Source of the DNA: Verrucomicrobiales bacterium
GTDB taxonomy: Bacteria; Verrucomicrobiota; Verrucomicrobiia; Verrucomicrobiales; V1-33
NCBI GenBank assembly: GCA_028293125.1
Contig: JAQGPJ010000026.1
Coordinates: forward strand, 62,001 to 126,000
Reading direction: 5' to 3'
DNA length: 64,000 bases
Each line of letters begins with the position of its first letter. The stretch's first letter is position 1. Under the pieces are notes generated by a model. It worked only from the letters and a program-made list of their open reading frames with translations, was not told the origin of the DNA and did no database searches. The position numbers and the translations under genes are program-made. Positions 1 to 8,612 of this stretch are shown in pieces.

Positions 1-296
1 AGGCCGTGAAAAACGGGGTGGGCCGCGAAACCGCGCACGAGGCCATCAAGGAGCACGCCATTGCGGCCGTGCGCGGGCTGCGCGACGGCTCGGTGACGGA
101 GAACGACGTTCTGAAGCGCATCGCCGGCGATTCCCGCCTGAATCTGAGCCGCGCCCGGCTGGATGAGCTTTTCGCCGCCGGAGCCAACAAGACCGGCGCC
201 GCCACCGTGCAGGTGAATGCCATCGCCGCTCTGGCGAATGACTGGCTGGCCAAATACCCCGCCGCCGCCGGCGTGCAGCCGGGCGAGATTCTGTAA
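1..296 (+). CDS. purB: adenylosuccinate lyase, C-terminal fragment (gene enters from the left edge)
   Basis: The reading frame is open from base 3 and ends in TAA at 294-296, so only about the last 97 residues are present. They match the helical C-terminal domain (ADSL_C) of PurB: the conserved stretch VKNGVGRETAHEAIKEHA is at the very start, followed by a helix-rich tail ending PGEIL. PurB catalyses two fumarate-releasing steps of purine synthesis (SAICAR to AICAR, and adenylosuccinate to AMP) in the cytoplasm. The first in-frame GTG (base 6) is internal, not a true start. The gene converges on the DUF819 gene across a strong hairpin terminator. The call rests on the C-terminal signature alone; the catalytic residues lie outside the window. 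Confidence 0.88.
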   Translation, partial: AVKNGVGRETAHEAIKEHAIAAVRGLRDGSVTENDVLKRIAGDSRLNLSRARLDELFAAGANKTGAATVQVNAIAALANDWLAKYPAAAGVQPGEIL

Positions 297-358
297 AAGC
301 AGCCGGAGCCGGGCTGTCCTCCGCATGGAGGCGGAATCCGTGGATTCCTTATCAAAAT

Positions 359-402
359 GCCCCTTCCCGCTTTAAACCCAGCGGGAAGGGGCCATTTTAT
401 TT
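359..402. terminator. bidirectional intrinsic terminator between purB and the DUF819 gene
   Basis: A perfect 12-bp stem (GCCCCTTCCCGC at 359-370 with GCGGGAAGGGGC at 381-392) encloses a 10-nt loop. It is followed on the plus strand by CATTTTATTT. On the minus strand the same hairpin is followed by GCATTTTGAT. It sits between two convergent genes, as expected for a shared Rho-independent terminator. The left tail of the U-tract overlaps the stop codon of the DUF819 gene. Confidence 0.9.
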
Positions 403-1623
403 CCGCAGGAAAAATTCGATCACCATAATCCCCAGCGGGGTGCCGACAATGTAGCCGTAGAGGCCGATGAGCAGACCGGGCAGGACGAGGCGGGACCAGC
501 CGGCGCTGACGGCCATGGCGGCGGCGGTGGGGGGACCGCCCAGGGTGGCGTTCATGGCCAGGAGCAGTTCCTCCAGATTCACCTTCAGGAGCTTCCCGGC
601 CGCTAGGGCGAAGCCCACATTGAACAAGGCGATAACCGTGCAGAAGACAAACAGCAGCGGGGTCTTGGTCAGCACCAGCCAGAGGTCGGCGGGCAGACCG
701 AGCGTAAATAAGAAAAGCATCAGCATCCAGGAGCCGAACTCATCCATGCCGTTGACCTTTTTCAGCGGCTTCGCCAGCACCGTGGCCAGGATCAGGGAGA
801 TGCTGGTCAGCAGCACGAAGCGGTTGGTGCAGAGCGCGGCCAGCATTTTAAAGCCGGTGCCGGCTTGGGAGATGTCGCCAAACGCCGCCTTCAGACCCCG
901 CTCCGCCCCGAAGGCCAGGGCCAGGGCGATGAAGGCGAATCCAAACGCTTGGGCGATGTCAAAAACAGAGACGCTTTTGCGCTCGGTGTGCTCCGCCACC
1001 ACGCTGGCCCCCTGCCCTTCGGGCGCCGCTTTCTCCGCTTCCTTGATATGGGGATGCGGATACCGGGCACGGAACCATTTGCTGGCTGCAATCGACAACA
1101 TCATCACAAAAAAGCCGGCCATCACAAAATTGTCCGCCACCAGCAGCGGGCTGGTGAGGGACTCGCTGATGCTGTAGCTGTTTTTGATGGCGAAGAAGTT
1201 GACGCCGCCGCCCACGTAGCTGGCAGTCATCAGGCCTGCGGAATGTTCAATTTCCGGCGACTGGATCCAGGGACGCATGGCGGTCACAGCCACAGCGGTG
1301 CCGATCAGAGTGCCAATAGCCGCCAGATTCACGGCGATGAGCGGTCCGCGTCCGGAGCGCAGGATTTCCCGCACGTTGGCCCGGGCCAGCAGCAGCGGCA
1401 CCGCCAAGGGCACCAGCCATTTCTCCACGATATTGTAAACGTCCGCCTCCAGCGGCATGATCCGGGTGTTGGACAGGATCATGGCGATGAGCAGGGCGAT
1501 CACCGCCGCGCTCAGCCGCGCCGCCCATTTGTAGGTCTGCTCCAGCCAGATGGCCAGAGCCGCCCCGCAGGTGATCACGGCCCAGAGTGTGGCGGAGTCG
1601 TCGGGCGAAATGAGGGAGGTCAT
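397..1623 (-). CDS. DUF819 family integral membrane protein (probable transporter)
   Basis: A 408-residue, highly hydrophobic protein with about ten to twelve predicted membrane segments and one charged loop around residues 195-215 (rich in K, E and H). The N-terminal segment, the glycine-rich SYVGGGVNF motif near residue 135 and the late LGGPPTAAAMA motif match the DUF819 (YjcL-like) family, whose substrate is not established. It is the last gene of a minus-strand run, 38 bp after a dipeptide epimerase. Uptake or export of a murein-derived peptide or amino acid would fit that context, but this is inference. Length and topology are normal for the family. Confidence 0.85.
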   Translation of the reverse strand: MTSLISPDDSATLWAVITCGAALAIWLEQTYKWAARLSAAVIALLIAMILSNTRIMPLEADVYNIVEKWLVPLAVPLLLARANVREILRSGRGPLIAVNLAAIGTLIGTAVAVTAMRPWIQSPEIEHSAGLMTASYVGGGVNFFAIKNSYSISESLTSPLLVADNFVMAGFFVMMLSIAASKWFRARYPHPHIKEAEKAAPEGQGASVVAEHTERKSVSVFDIAQAFGFAFIALALAFGAERGLKAAFGDISQAGTGFKMLAALCTNRFVLLTSISLILATVLAKPLKKVNGMDEFGSWMLMLFLFTLGLPADLWLVLTKTPLLFVFCTVIALFNVGFALAAGKLLKVNLEELLLAMNATLGGPPTAAAMAVSAGWSRLVLPGLLIGLYGYIVGTPLGIMVIEFFLRK

Positions 1624-1661
1624 GGTGTGGTGGTCCGAAGGAGTGGAGCGGGCCAGTTCCG

Positions 1662-2693
1662 TCAGGCGAACGCATCCGGCAGCAGCTGGACGCCATTGCC
1701 GTTCTCATCCGGGAAAATGGGTTTCCCTTTCTCCAGCCGGACGCCGGTGGCGATGTCTTTGGCAATAAGCACCGCGCCGTCCATATCCACATAATCCAGC
1801 AGCGGCAGCAGCTGGGCGATGGCGCTGATGCCCACGGAGCTTTCGCTCATGCAGCCCACCATCACCTGCAGTCCGTGTTTCCGCGCCGCGTCGATCATGC
1901 GCCGTCCGGCGGTGAGGCCGCCGGCTTTGGTGAGTTTGATATTGATGCCGTGGAAGCAGCCCGCGCAGCGCTCCACATCCTCCTCCGTCAGGCAGCTTTC
2001 ATCGGCGATCACCGGCAGCACGCATTCCGCGCGCACACGTTTCATGCCCTCCCAGTTGTCCCGCAACAGGGGCTGCTCGATGAATTCCACTCCCAGCGCC
2101 TTCAGTTCCGGGGCGTAGGCAATGGTCTGCTCCGGGGTCCAGGAGGTGTTGGCGTCGATGCGGAAAATGGCGTCCGTGTGCTGCCGCAGCGCCCGGACAA
2201 TGGCGAGGTCATCCGACGTGCCGAGCTTGATTTTATAAATGGGCCAGCCGTCGAACTCCTTCATCTTCGCCACCATGGTTTCGATGGCATCAATGCCGAT
2301 GGTGTAGTCGCTGTCGGGCACTTTGGAAATATCCAGTCCCCACAGCTTCCAGACCGGGGCGCCCTGCAGCTTGCCCCACAAATCGTGGGCCGCGAGGTCC
2401 AGAGCGCAGAGGGCGAAGCGGTTGTGCCCCAGAGAGGGCAGCATTTTTTCCCAGAACTCCGGCGGGGTGGTCAGGGTGGCGGCCTCGATCAGCGGGCGGA
2501 CGGCTTCAAGGGCGTTAACCATCGATTCCACCGTGAACTCCGTGTAGGCCAGACCGGGGGCGGCCTCGCCGTAGCCGATGACCCCATCCTGCTCCAGCTC
2601 CACCAGCAGATTGTGCTGCACGGTGGTGGTGCCGAGGGCGATGGTGAACGGATGCCGCATGGGCAGGTGGATTTCGCGGAGGCGGATTTGCAT
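1662..2693 (-). CDS. dipeptide epimerase (L-Ala-D/L-Glu epimerase type, enolase superfamily)
   Basis: A 343-residue enolase-superfamily protein with the capping domain (about 1-120) and barrel (about 125-320). The signature residues are visible: the K-x-K pair at 154/156, metal ligands D180, E206 and D231 (in RIDAN, FIEQP and IADES), the second catalytic lysine in KLTKAGG near 253-256, and the D-x-D motif (DMD, 303-305) used by dipeptide epimerases to hold the substrate amino group. Such enzymes epimerise L-Ala-D-Glu released from murein so that ordinary dipeptidases can cleave it. It lies between an exported serine hydrolase (58 bp upstream) and a DUF819 membrane protein (38 bp downstream). 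Exact dipeptide preference cannot be read from the sequence. Confidence 0.9.
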   Translation of the reverse strand: MQIRLREIHLPMRHPFTIALGTTTVQHNLLVELEQDGVIGYGEAAPGLAYTEFTVESMVNALEAVRPLIEAATLTTPPEFWEKMLPSLGHNRFALCALDLAAHDLWGKLQGAPVWKLWGLDISKVPDSDYTIGIDAIETMVAKMKEFDGWPIYKIKLGTSDDLAIVRALRQHTDAIFRIDANTSWTPEQTIAYAPELKALGVEFIEQPLLRDNWEGMKRVRAECVLPVIADESCLTEEDVERCAGCFHGINIKLTKAGGLTAGRRMIDAARKHGLQVMVGCMSESSVGISAIAQLLPLLDYVDMDGAVLIAKDIATGVRLEKGKPIFPDENGNGVQLLPDAFA

Positions 2694-2751
2694 GGCTGGT
2701 TGGAAATGGATCGCGGGAAGGAAATGAAACCGGGAGTGGGAAAGCGGGGGA

Positions 2752-4374
2752 TCAGGGATTTTTATTGAAATTCATGCTGGCGAAATCCATGGCCCGCACG
2801 GCTCCGTCGGCATCGGTCAGGAAAACCACCTCCTCGTCCGCATACATGCCAGGGCAAAGGCTGAACACATGGCGGTTCACAGGGGTCAGCCGGTAGTCCA
2901 CCATGTTTTCCGTCATGGCGTAGAGATGGCCATGGCGCTCGCTGACGATGATGGGGAGGAAGTCCGGGCCGTAACTTCCCAGCAGGCCCCCCCAGGACTT
3001 CGGCAGCGGTTTGGAATTGGCGCGCACGCGTGTGAACTTCTGAATGCCGAGCGTGAAGCCGGTGATGGCGCCGTCCTCCCCTTTCTGGAACTCCACGGGC
3101 GCATTGTCATCGATGCGGCTGTTGGCGAGAAACTTCAACCCTCCCGCCGGCGTGAACTTCAGCGGCTGCCCTGACATCTCCCCGGACAGCCGGCCATCCT
3201 TGAATCCGATCCGCGCCCAGTAGCTCTGGGATTCATAGTCGCCGGCCAGGGCAGTGGCCTCGGCAGGCATGGGCGAATCCGCAGCCACAGGCGGTTTTTC
3301 CCCGGTTTTGGCCTCCAGCATCAGGGACAGCGCCAGATCGCTGATGCGGTGGATGCGGCCATTGGCGATGTCCTCGTTGCCGATGACCACCACGGCGATT
3401 TTCGACTCCGGCAGCACCGTGAAGGACGCGGAGTGCCCATACACCGCTCCATTGTGGCCGATCGTCCGGTGAGTTCGGAATTTGCCGATCACAAAGGCGA
3501 GGCCGTAACCGGTCTCCTCCGTGGTGAACTGCGGTTTCCACATGGCCGACAGCGTCTCCGGCTTCACCAGCCCGCGCCCACCGGCCATCAGTGCAGAGGC
3601 GAACCGGCCCAGATCCTCCACGGTGGTGAACAGATTTCCGGCCGGAATGGTGCCCAGATCAAAAAGCGGGGCCGGGATGCGTTTCCAGCCTCCTTTGCCA
3701 TCGGCCACCCGCATGTGGGACACGATCACCCGGTCGCGGTCGGCATGGGCCAAGGTCCAGGCGGAGCTGGTCATGCCCAGCGGCCCCAGAATGCGCTGTT
3801 TCTGCCAGGATTCGAAGGATTCACCCGAAGCACGCTCCACCATCCAGCCGGCAATGGTCGGGGAGACATTGGAATACCGGGTTTTCTCCGTGGGCCGCGT
3901 GGCCAGCACACAGTCCGCCACACTGCGGGCCGTGGGTCCGATGCCGGGTTGGCTTGGGTCAAAGTAGCCGCCGACCGGCGATTCCCGCTGAAGGCCGCTG
4001 CGGTGACAGAGCAGCTGCCGCAGCGTCACCGGCGGCTGGTCCGGAAAGGGGTTCACCGGAGTGACCTCCGGCGGCAGCGGCGCGTCCAAATCCAGCTTGC
4101 CGGCCTCCACCTGCTGCATGACGGAGATGGCGTTGAAGAGCTTGGAGATGCTGCCGGCGCGGAAAATGGAGTCGGCCCTGGCCTCACCGAAGCCGCCGGC
4201 GTAAACCAGCGACTGGTCATCCACCAAGGCTACGGAAACGCCCCCGATGCCCCATTCCTTCATCTCCCCGCGGACGGCGGTTTCAATTTTGGCGATGGCG
4301 GGGGAGTAATCGGCACCTTTCATGATGGATAGCGGAACAAGCAGGGCGGGAAGCAGCAAAGCTGGAATTTTCAT
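2752..4374 (-). CDS. exported beta-lactamase-fold serine hydrolase (class C / PBP4*-like)
   Basis: A 540-residue protein with an N-terminal signal peptide (hydrophobic run at residues 4-17) and a PF00144 domain. The nucleophile motif S75-x-x-K78 (SISK) and the Y167-S-N169 motif are intact, and HNGAVYGHS supplies the third active-site element. The C-terminal third (about 370-540) is beta-rich and matches the accessory domain often attached to these hydrolases. Family members hydrolyse D-amino-acid peptides, beta-lactams or esters. With a murein dipeptide epimerase directly downstream, a periplasmic role in trimming cell-wall peptides is the best inference. The 36-bp gap upstream of its ATG is AT-rich and may hold an internal promoter. 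Substrate unknown. Confidence 0.85.
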   Translation of the reverse strand: MKIPALLLPALLVPLSIMKGADYSPAIAKIETAVRGEMKEWGIGGVSVALVDDQSLVYAGGFGEARADSIFRAGSISKLFNAISVMQQVEAGKLDLDAPLPPEVTPVNPFPDQPPVTLRQLLCHRSGLQRESPVGGYFDPSQPGIGPTARSVADCVLATRPTEKTRYSNVSPTIAGWMVERASGESFESWQKQRILGPLGMTSSAWTLAHADRDRVIVSHMRVADGKGGWKRIPAPLFDLGTIPAGNLFTTVEDLGRFASALMAGGRGLVKPETLSAMWKPQFTTEETGYGLAFVIGKFRTHRTIGHNGAVYGHSASFTVLPESKIAVVVIGNEDIANGRIHRISDLALSLMLEAKTGEKPPVAADSPMPAEATALAGDYESQSYWARIGFKDGRLSGEMSGQPLKFTPAGGLKFLANSRIDDNAPVEFQKGEDGAITGFTLGIQKFTRVRANSKPLPKSWGGLLGSYGPDFLPIIVSERHGHLYAMTENMVDYRLTPVNRHVFSLCPGMYADEEVVFLTDADGAVRAMDFASMNFNKNP

Positions 4375-4410
4375 AACACCGGTATATGGGTATATTAGAC
4401 GGGTTTTTTG

Positions 4411-5595
4411 TCAGAGGAGGGAGCGCAGTTCTGAAAGCAGATGATCAATCTGCTCCGGCATGTGGTCCGCGAACACTGCGAACCGCAGAATGCCCTGCGG
4501 CGGGATGCCGCTGTAGGCCGCGATGTAGGGCAGCAGGATGCCTTTGGATTTCAGAGCCTCGTAAATCCCGCGCATGGTCTCCGCCTTTTCCAAGGCCACA
4601 CCGAAGTGGGCCGTGCGTCCCGGCGGCGGATTCAATCCGAGATCCCGCAGGCCGCCCCGCAGCCGGGTGATATTCTCCTGAAGCCGCTGGCGCAGCTCCG
4701 GCTGGCGGATCACCAGTTCCAAGGCCTTGGCGGTGGAGCCGGCCACGGCGGATGCCGGGGCGCTGGAGCCATCGAAATAATGCGAGGACGACCGCGCTTT
4801 CTCCACAAACGCCGCCGTGCCCGGAATGACCCCTCCAAAGCCCCCGAGCGCCTTGGCCAAGGTGCCGCACACCGCCAAGCGGACCGGTGAATCCGAATCC
4901 GCAGACTCTCCTCCGTTCACCTGCGGCCACAGACCCAACTCATCCAGCAGACCGCGTCCATCCGGGCCCAGCACCCCGAAACCATGGGCGTCATCCAGCA
5001 GCAGCACCGCCTGCTCCCGAGTTTTCAGCACCTCCAGATATTCCGTTACCGGCGCGGTGCCGCCGTCCGATGGCCCCACAGCATCGGCCATCACCAGCAC
5101 CCTGCCCCACGGAGCCGCCACCCGCCGCAGATCCTCGGGATCACCGTGACGGAAGGTGATCACCGGCACGCCCGGCAGCCGCGCGGCCTCCTGCACGCAG
5201 TAATGCGAGGATTCATCCAGCAGCACCGCCTCCATACGGTCCGCTGTGGCGGATACAAGGATATGATTCCCCGCATAGCCACTCCCGAAATAAAAGGCGT
5301 CCTCCGTGCCGAAAAACTCCGCCGCCCGCCGTTCCACCTCCAGCACGGGGGGATTGGTGCCAAAGCGTCCGCGGGAGGTCGCGGAGTGCACGCCGTACTT
5401 CCTTAAAGCGTCGCAGCCGGCCTCCACCACCTCGGGATGCGTGGCCAGCCCCAGATAACCGGTGCCTCCAAAATACAGATAGGAGACACCGTCGATGACC
5501 GTTTCCGGTCCGGGCGCGGATAGCATCAGGGAATAGGAACGCATGGAGAGGAAAAGCCGGGCCGCAAGGAAACGGCCAAGAGTCTCCGTTTTCAT
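4411..5595 (-). CDS. PLP-dependent alpha-oxoamine synthase-like enzyme (KBL/AONS family)
   Basis: 394 residues counted from the ATG at 5595. Fold-type I PLP features are clear: H131 in the DESSHY segment for stacking on the cofactor, the D202-D-A-H204 motif, and the Schiff-base lysine K248 in GTLAKALGG followed by the glycine-rich loop. The family (8-amino-7-oxononanoate synthase, glycine C-acetyltransferase) condenses an amino acid with an acyl-CoA. No other biotin gene lies nearby, so I do not call it bioF. It is first in the operon containing the serine hydrolase, epimerase and DUF819 genes. An in-frame ATG at 5679 would add 28 residues without family resemblance; the start at 5595 gives the usual family length. 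Confidence 0.78.
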   Translation of the reverse strand: MKTETLGRFLAARLFLSMRSYSLMLSAPGPETVIDGVSYLYFGGTGYLGLATHPEVVEAGCDALRKYGVHSATSRGRFGTNPPVLEVERRAAEFFGTEDAFYFGSGYAGNHILVSATADRMEAVLLDESSHYCVQEAARLPGVPVITFRHGDPEDLRRVAAPWGRVLVMADAVGPSDGGTAPVTEYLEVLKTREQAVLLLDDAHGFGVLGPDGRGLLDELGLWPQVNGGESADSDSPVRLAVCGTLAKALGGFGGVIPGTAAFVEKARSSSHYFDGSSAPASAVAGSTAKALELVIRQPELRQRLQENITRLRGGLRDLGLNPPPGRTAHFGVALEKAETMRGIYEALKSKGILLPYIAAYSGIPPQGILRFAVFADHMPEQIDHLLSELRSLL

Positions 5596-5706
5596 CACGG
5601 ACCCGTGGATTTTGATCCAGGCACCGCCTTCAGGGTCTGGCCGTGGCAGGAAATGCAGGCTCCTCCATCCTTCCACCATCCTCCGGCAAACTCAAATTGA
5701 CCCGGC

Positions 5707-6426
5707 ATGTCCCTTTCCATGATGGGGAGGCTCAGAGGGCATTATCTGCGAATGGTGGGAAAACCTGCCGCCTGTCATCCACAATCCACCCAAGTTTTCC
5801 ATGACTCCGAATCCGACATCGCGTATTCATGCCACCCTGACGATGGCCTCAGCCAAATCGTTCACCCTATCTCCATACACAGCGTGTCCACGGAAAATTC
5901 AAGCATTCGTATTTGGCGGGAAAATGTCAGAGTCGTCAATCCCGATGATTGCGATCAATTGAGCTCACTTACTTTGGATGATCATGTCCATGGCGGTTTG
6001 AGACTTGAGATTGGTGGACGGCTTGTTCCCCATCTCGGCTTTTTTGGACCGGATGATGTTTGTTTCGGAACCTGGCTTGCAGAGCTTGGCCACGTGGCGA
6101 AGGCTTTCCGGGCTGGAACAGAGGGGCGGCACCTGTTTGACGAGGGTGAGCAGGGACAACCCGCATTCCTCTTCGAGCGTCACCACGACAGTGCCTTCCT
6201 CAGCATCGTGGGCTCAATGTACGGCGGCGAGCCGGACCCTGACTGGCAGCGGGCGCCATTCTCACCTCATGAATTTCTGCGGGAGCAGGATCGGTTCAGA
6301 GAGTCGTTCCACGCCTTTCTTCAGGCTGAGGCGCCGCACGTGGCGGATCTTTGGATGCGTGAGCACGCTCAGGCGCCATTTATCAAGCAGGATGACCGGG
6401 ATCATGATGCCAACAGTCGGAGATAA
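5707..6426 (+). CDS. hypothetical protein, first gene of an AT-richer two-gene islet
   Basis: I do not recognise this protein. The frame is open for 239 codons, but only the part from about residue 60 onward (GTG at 5884) looks convincingly coding. It is acidic and aromatic-rich, with segments such as GGRLVPHLGFFGPDD and FSPHEFLREQDRF, and lacks signal peptide or membrane segments. The first 60 codons could be non-coding, so the true start may be 5752 (ATG), 5884 (GTG) or elsewhere. The next gene overlaps its end by 23 bp, suggesting coupling. Codon use and base composition are visibly AT-richer than on either side, a hint of acquisition. Small soluble unknowns in tandem sometimes prove to be immunity or antitoxin-like proteins, but nothing here shows that. 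Confidence 0.5.
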   Translation: MSLSMMGRLRGHYLRMVGKPAACHPQSTQVFHDSESDIAYSCHPDDGLSQIVHPISIHSVSTENSSIRIWRENVRVVNPDDCDQLSSLTLDDHVHGGLRLEIGGRLVPHLGFFGPDDVCFGTWLAELGHVAKAFRAGTEGRHLFDEGEQGQPAFLFERHHDSAFLSIVGSMYGGEPDPDWQRAPFSPHEFLREQDRFRESFHAFLQAEAPHVADLWMREHAQAPFIKQDDRDHDANSRR

Positions 6427-7027
6427 CCCCTTCTCCACACTTTCCGCCAGAAACCAAAGCGCCATAATGACGAAGCTCCACTTCATGCACCGCAGCTTCA
6501 GCGGCCACTGCTGGGATATCTGCAACATGCTGGAGGACGAGAAATTCCGTAAATCTCTTGTGTTTGAGGACTCGTGGTATTTTCTTCACCATCAATTCTT
6601 CTGCAGGGATGGCATCTGCAGTGAGACATCCGCCACGGTTCAAACCCATCTCTACAATCTGGCTTCCGTGCTTTACCGTGATTTTGAGTCATGGACTGTG
6701 GATGGCCCTCATGAGGTTGAGCGCTACACCGCCATCATCACGGAGCTGGTGGAGGTCGCTGAATACAGTTCCTCCTTTCCTGTATCGTTATGGTCATTTG
6801 GGGATGAGACGACCCGTGAATTTTTAGATGAGCGGCTCGCTCCCCTGCCCTCATCCGAACAAATCAGTCATTTCCTGAAGCTGCCCCACATGACCCGTCA
6901 TGAGTTGGAGCGGATCCCCTATCGTTACAGTGAGCCGAAGCTGGCGTTGAAACGCTACAGGAACGAACTCGCGGCTTTCAACCGCCGCCGCAAGCTCGCC
7001 GCTAAAAACGCACAGCGTTCCCAATGA
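6404..7027 (+). CDS. hypothetical protein, second gene of the AT-richer islet
   Basis: About 207 residues from the ATG at 6404 (a later ATG at 6467 is possible). The frame extends further upstream to 6005, but that portion overlaps the preceding gene and is serine/arginine-rich as a shadow frame would be. The protein is soluble and helical, rich in F, H, W and Y (for example SGHCWDICNML and EDSWYFLHHQFF), and ends in a basic tail (RRRKLAAKN). No known domain is recognised. It overlaps the end of the first islet gene by 23 bp and converges on the UdgX gene 60 bp downstream. The composition differs from the flanking GC-rich genes. Confidence 0.55.
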   Translation: MMPTVGDNPFSTLSARNQSAIMTKLHFMHRSFSGHCWDICNMLEDEKFRKSLVFEDSWYFLHHQFFCRDGICSETSATVQTHLYNLASVLYRDFESWTVDGPHEVERYTAIITELVEVAEYSSSFPVSLWSFGDETTREFLDERLAPLPSSEQISHFLKLPHMTRHELERIPYRYSEPKLALKRYRNELAAFNRRRKLAAKNAQRSQ

Positions 7028-7087
7028 GTTCCATAAGCGGCCAGCATTCTCACGGCCAAAGCCGTCCGCCCCGGAATGACCCGCCTT

Positions 7088-8572
7088 TCAGGCTTCCGAG
7101 GCCAGCGTCAAATCCGCCATGAACTCAGCCATGGCCCGCTCCTGTGCTGGCCCCTCGGGCAGCCGCAGCAGGTGGCTGGGGTGGTAAGTGAGGATCACAC
7201 GCTCCGCCAGTTCCGGAGCCTGCACCAAGCCACGCTCCTGAGTCACTTTCACCTCCCGGCCCAGCAGGCTGGCCGCCGCCGTGTTTCCCAGCAGCACTAG
7301 AACGGCCGGCCGCACACGAGCCAGTTCCGCCAGCACCCAGGGGCGGCACTGGCGCACCTCCTCTTTGGCGGGGGTGGCGTGCTTTCTGCGGCGTCCGGCT
7401 CCCGGAATCCATTTGAAGTGTTTCATGGCATTGGTCAGATAGACGTCACTTGGCTCAAGACCGGCCATGACCATGGCATTGCGAAGCACCTGACCGGCGG
7501 GACCGGTGAAGGGTTTGCCACAAAGGTCCTCCTGATCGCCGGGCTGCTCCCCCACCACCATCACGCGGGCATTCTCCGGCCCCTCACCGTTCACGGTCCG
7601 AGTGGCCTGCTCCCACAGCGGACAGGCGCGGCAGCAGGCAGCGGCCTTGTGCAGTTCCTCCAAGGAAAGGGCCGCCAAGTCCGAAGAAGCAGGAATAGTT
7701 TCAGCAAAAACCTCATCATGGCGCTTCAGAAGCTGGTGGATATAGGCATTCCGGGGCACCGGAGCAGCCTCCCGGCCCGGCGTTTCCAGCATGGTCTCCA
7801 TGCGGGGCTGGCTTTCCGCGATCAGTTCCGGAATGAGGCGCGCCTCCGGCAGGTTTTTCCAGTATTTGAGCGGCATCTCATTGCGCATGGCCGCCACCTT
7901 CAGGCGCGCGGGATTGAAAATGCTGCGGTAGTAGGTGCGCCACAGGGCATCCAGGTTGTCCTCCCCCGGCACTTGGTCCTTGGGCAGGCCCGGCGTGAAA
8001 TGCAGGGTTTCCCCGTCCCAATGGGCGCACTCGTCCGGAGTTAGGATGGACCAGTCCATGCCGGCGAACCGTTTCACAAAAAATGGCACCGCCAGCCGGA
8101 CACAGCGTGATGGAGGCTCAAACCATGCCACGAACTGCTCCCGGCCTGATTCCCCGTCCGTGCCCACCAGCCGGAAGCGGACAAAGGAGTGCATTTTGTG
8201 GATATCGCGCGCCACCGCTTTGCGCCAATCCTCCGCAAGGCGCACGCCGGCGTCGGTGGGCACATGCAGCAGATAGGGCTCACCGCCCCGCGTCAGCCGC
8301 CACAGCAGCCGGTAAAGCACGGCGGGCCGCCGGGGATCCACATGTGCCCACGCCATGCGCGCCAGATTCACAAAAGCGGACGGCACCCGCCAGCTCTGTT
8401 CCTCCGCAGGGGTGCCGGTGGGAATGGAGGCCTCCTCCGGCGGCTGGAAAAGGCTTTCGCCCTGAGCGGCATCCGTCCAGTCCACCTCCTCCGGTGGCAC
8501 GCCCTGGGCCATCAGCTTTCTGGCCTGATCGCGCCAGGATTCGAAACCGGGACCGAAACTGACGGAGCGCAT
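7088..8572 (-). CDS. DUF4130 - UdgX fusion: uracil-DNA-binding/excising protein
   Basis: 494 residues in two parts. Residues about 1-265 are a DUF4130 domain. Residues about 300-490 are a family 4-like uracil-DNA glycosylase with the UdgX hallmarks: cysteines C313/C314/C317 and C409 for an Fe-S cluster, motif GEQPGDQED (341-349) and the special R-loop GRRRKHATP (393-401), whose H398 corresponds to the histidine that bonds covalently to the abasic site in studied UdgX proteins. HPSHLLR (464-470) closes the active site. The longer frame to 8647 overlaps the upstream gene; the start at 8572 begins MRSVSF, as expected for DUF4130. The gene is 40 bp downstream of its radical SAM partner, so the two are probably co-transcribed and act together in base repair. 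Confidence 0.9.
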   Translation of the reverse strand: MRSVSFGPGFESWRDQARKLMAQGVPPEEVDWTDAAQGESLFQPPEEASIPTGTPAEEQSWRVPSAFVNLARMAWAHVDPRRPAVLYRLLWRLTRGGEPYLLHVPTDAGVRLAEDWRKAVARDIHKMHSFVRFRLVGTDGESGREQFVAWFEPPSRCVRLAVPFFVKRFAGMDWSILTPDECAHWDGETLHFTPGLPKDQVPGEDNLDALWRTYYRSIFNPARLKVAAMRNEMPLKYWKNLPEARLIPELIAESQPRMETMLETPGREAAPVPRNAYIHQLLKRHDEVFAETIPASSDLAALSLEELHKAAACCRACPLWEQATRTVNGEGPENARVMVVGEQPGDQEDLCGKPFTGPAGQVLRNAMVMAGLEPSDVYLTNAMKHFKWIPGAGRRRKHATPAKEEVRQCRPWVLAELARVRPAVLVLLGNTAAASLLGREVKVTQERGLVQAPELAERVILTYHPSHLLRLPEGPAQERAMAEFMADLTLASEA

Positions 8573-8612
8573 GGAGGTTTTTGTCCGGTTCCGGTGTGAA
8601 TGCGGGTCCGCG

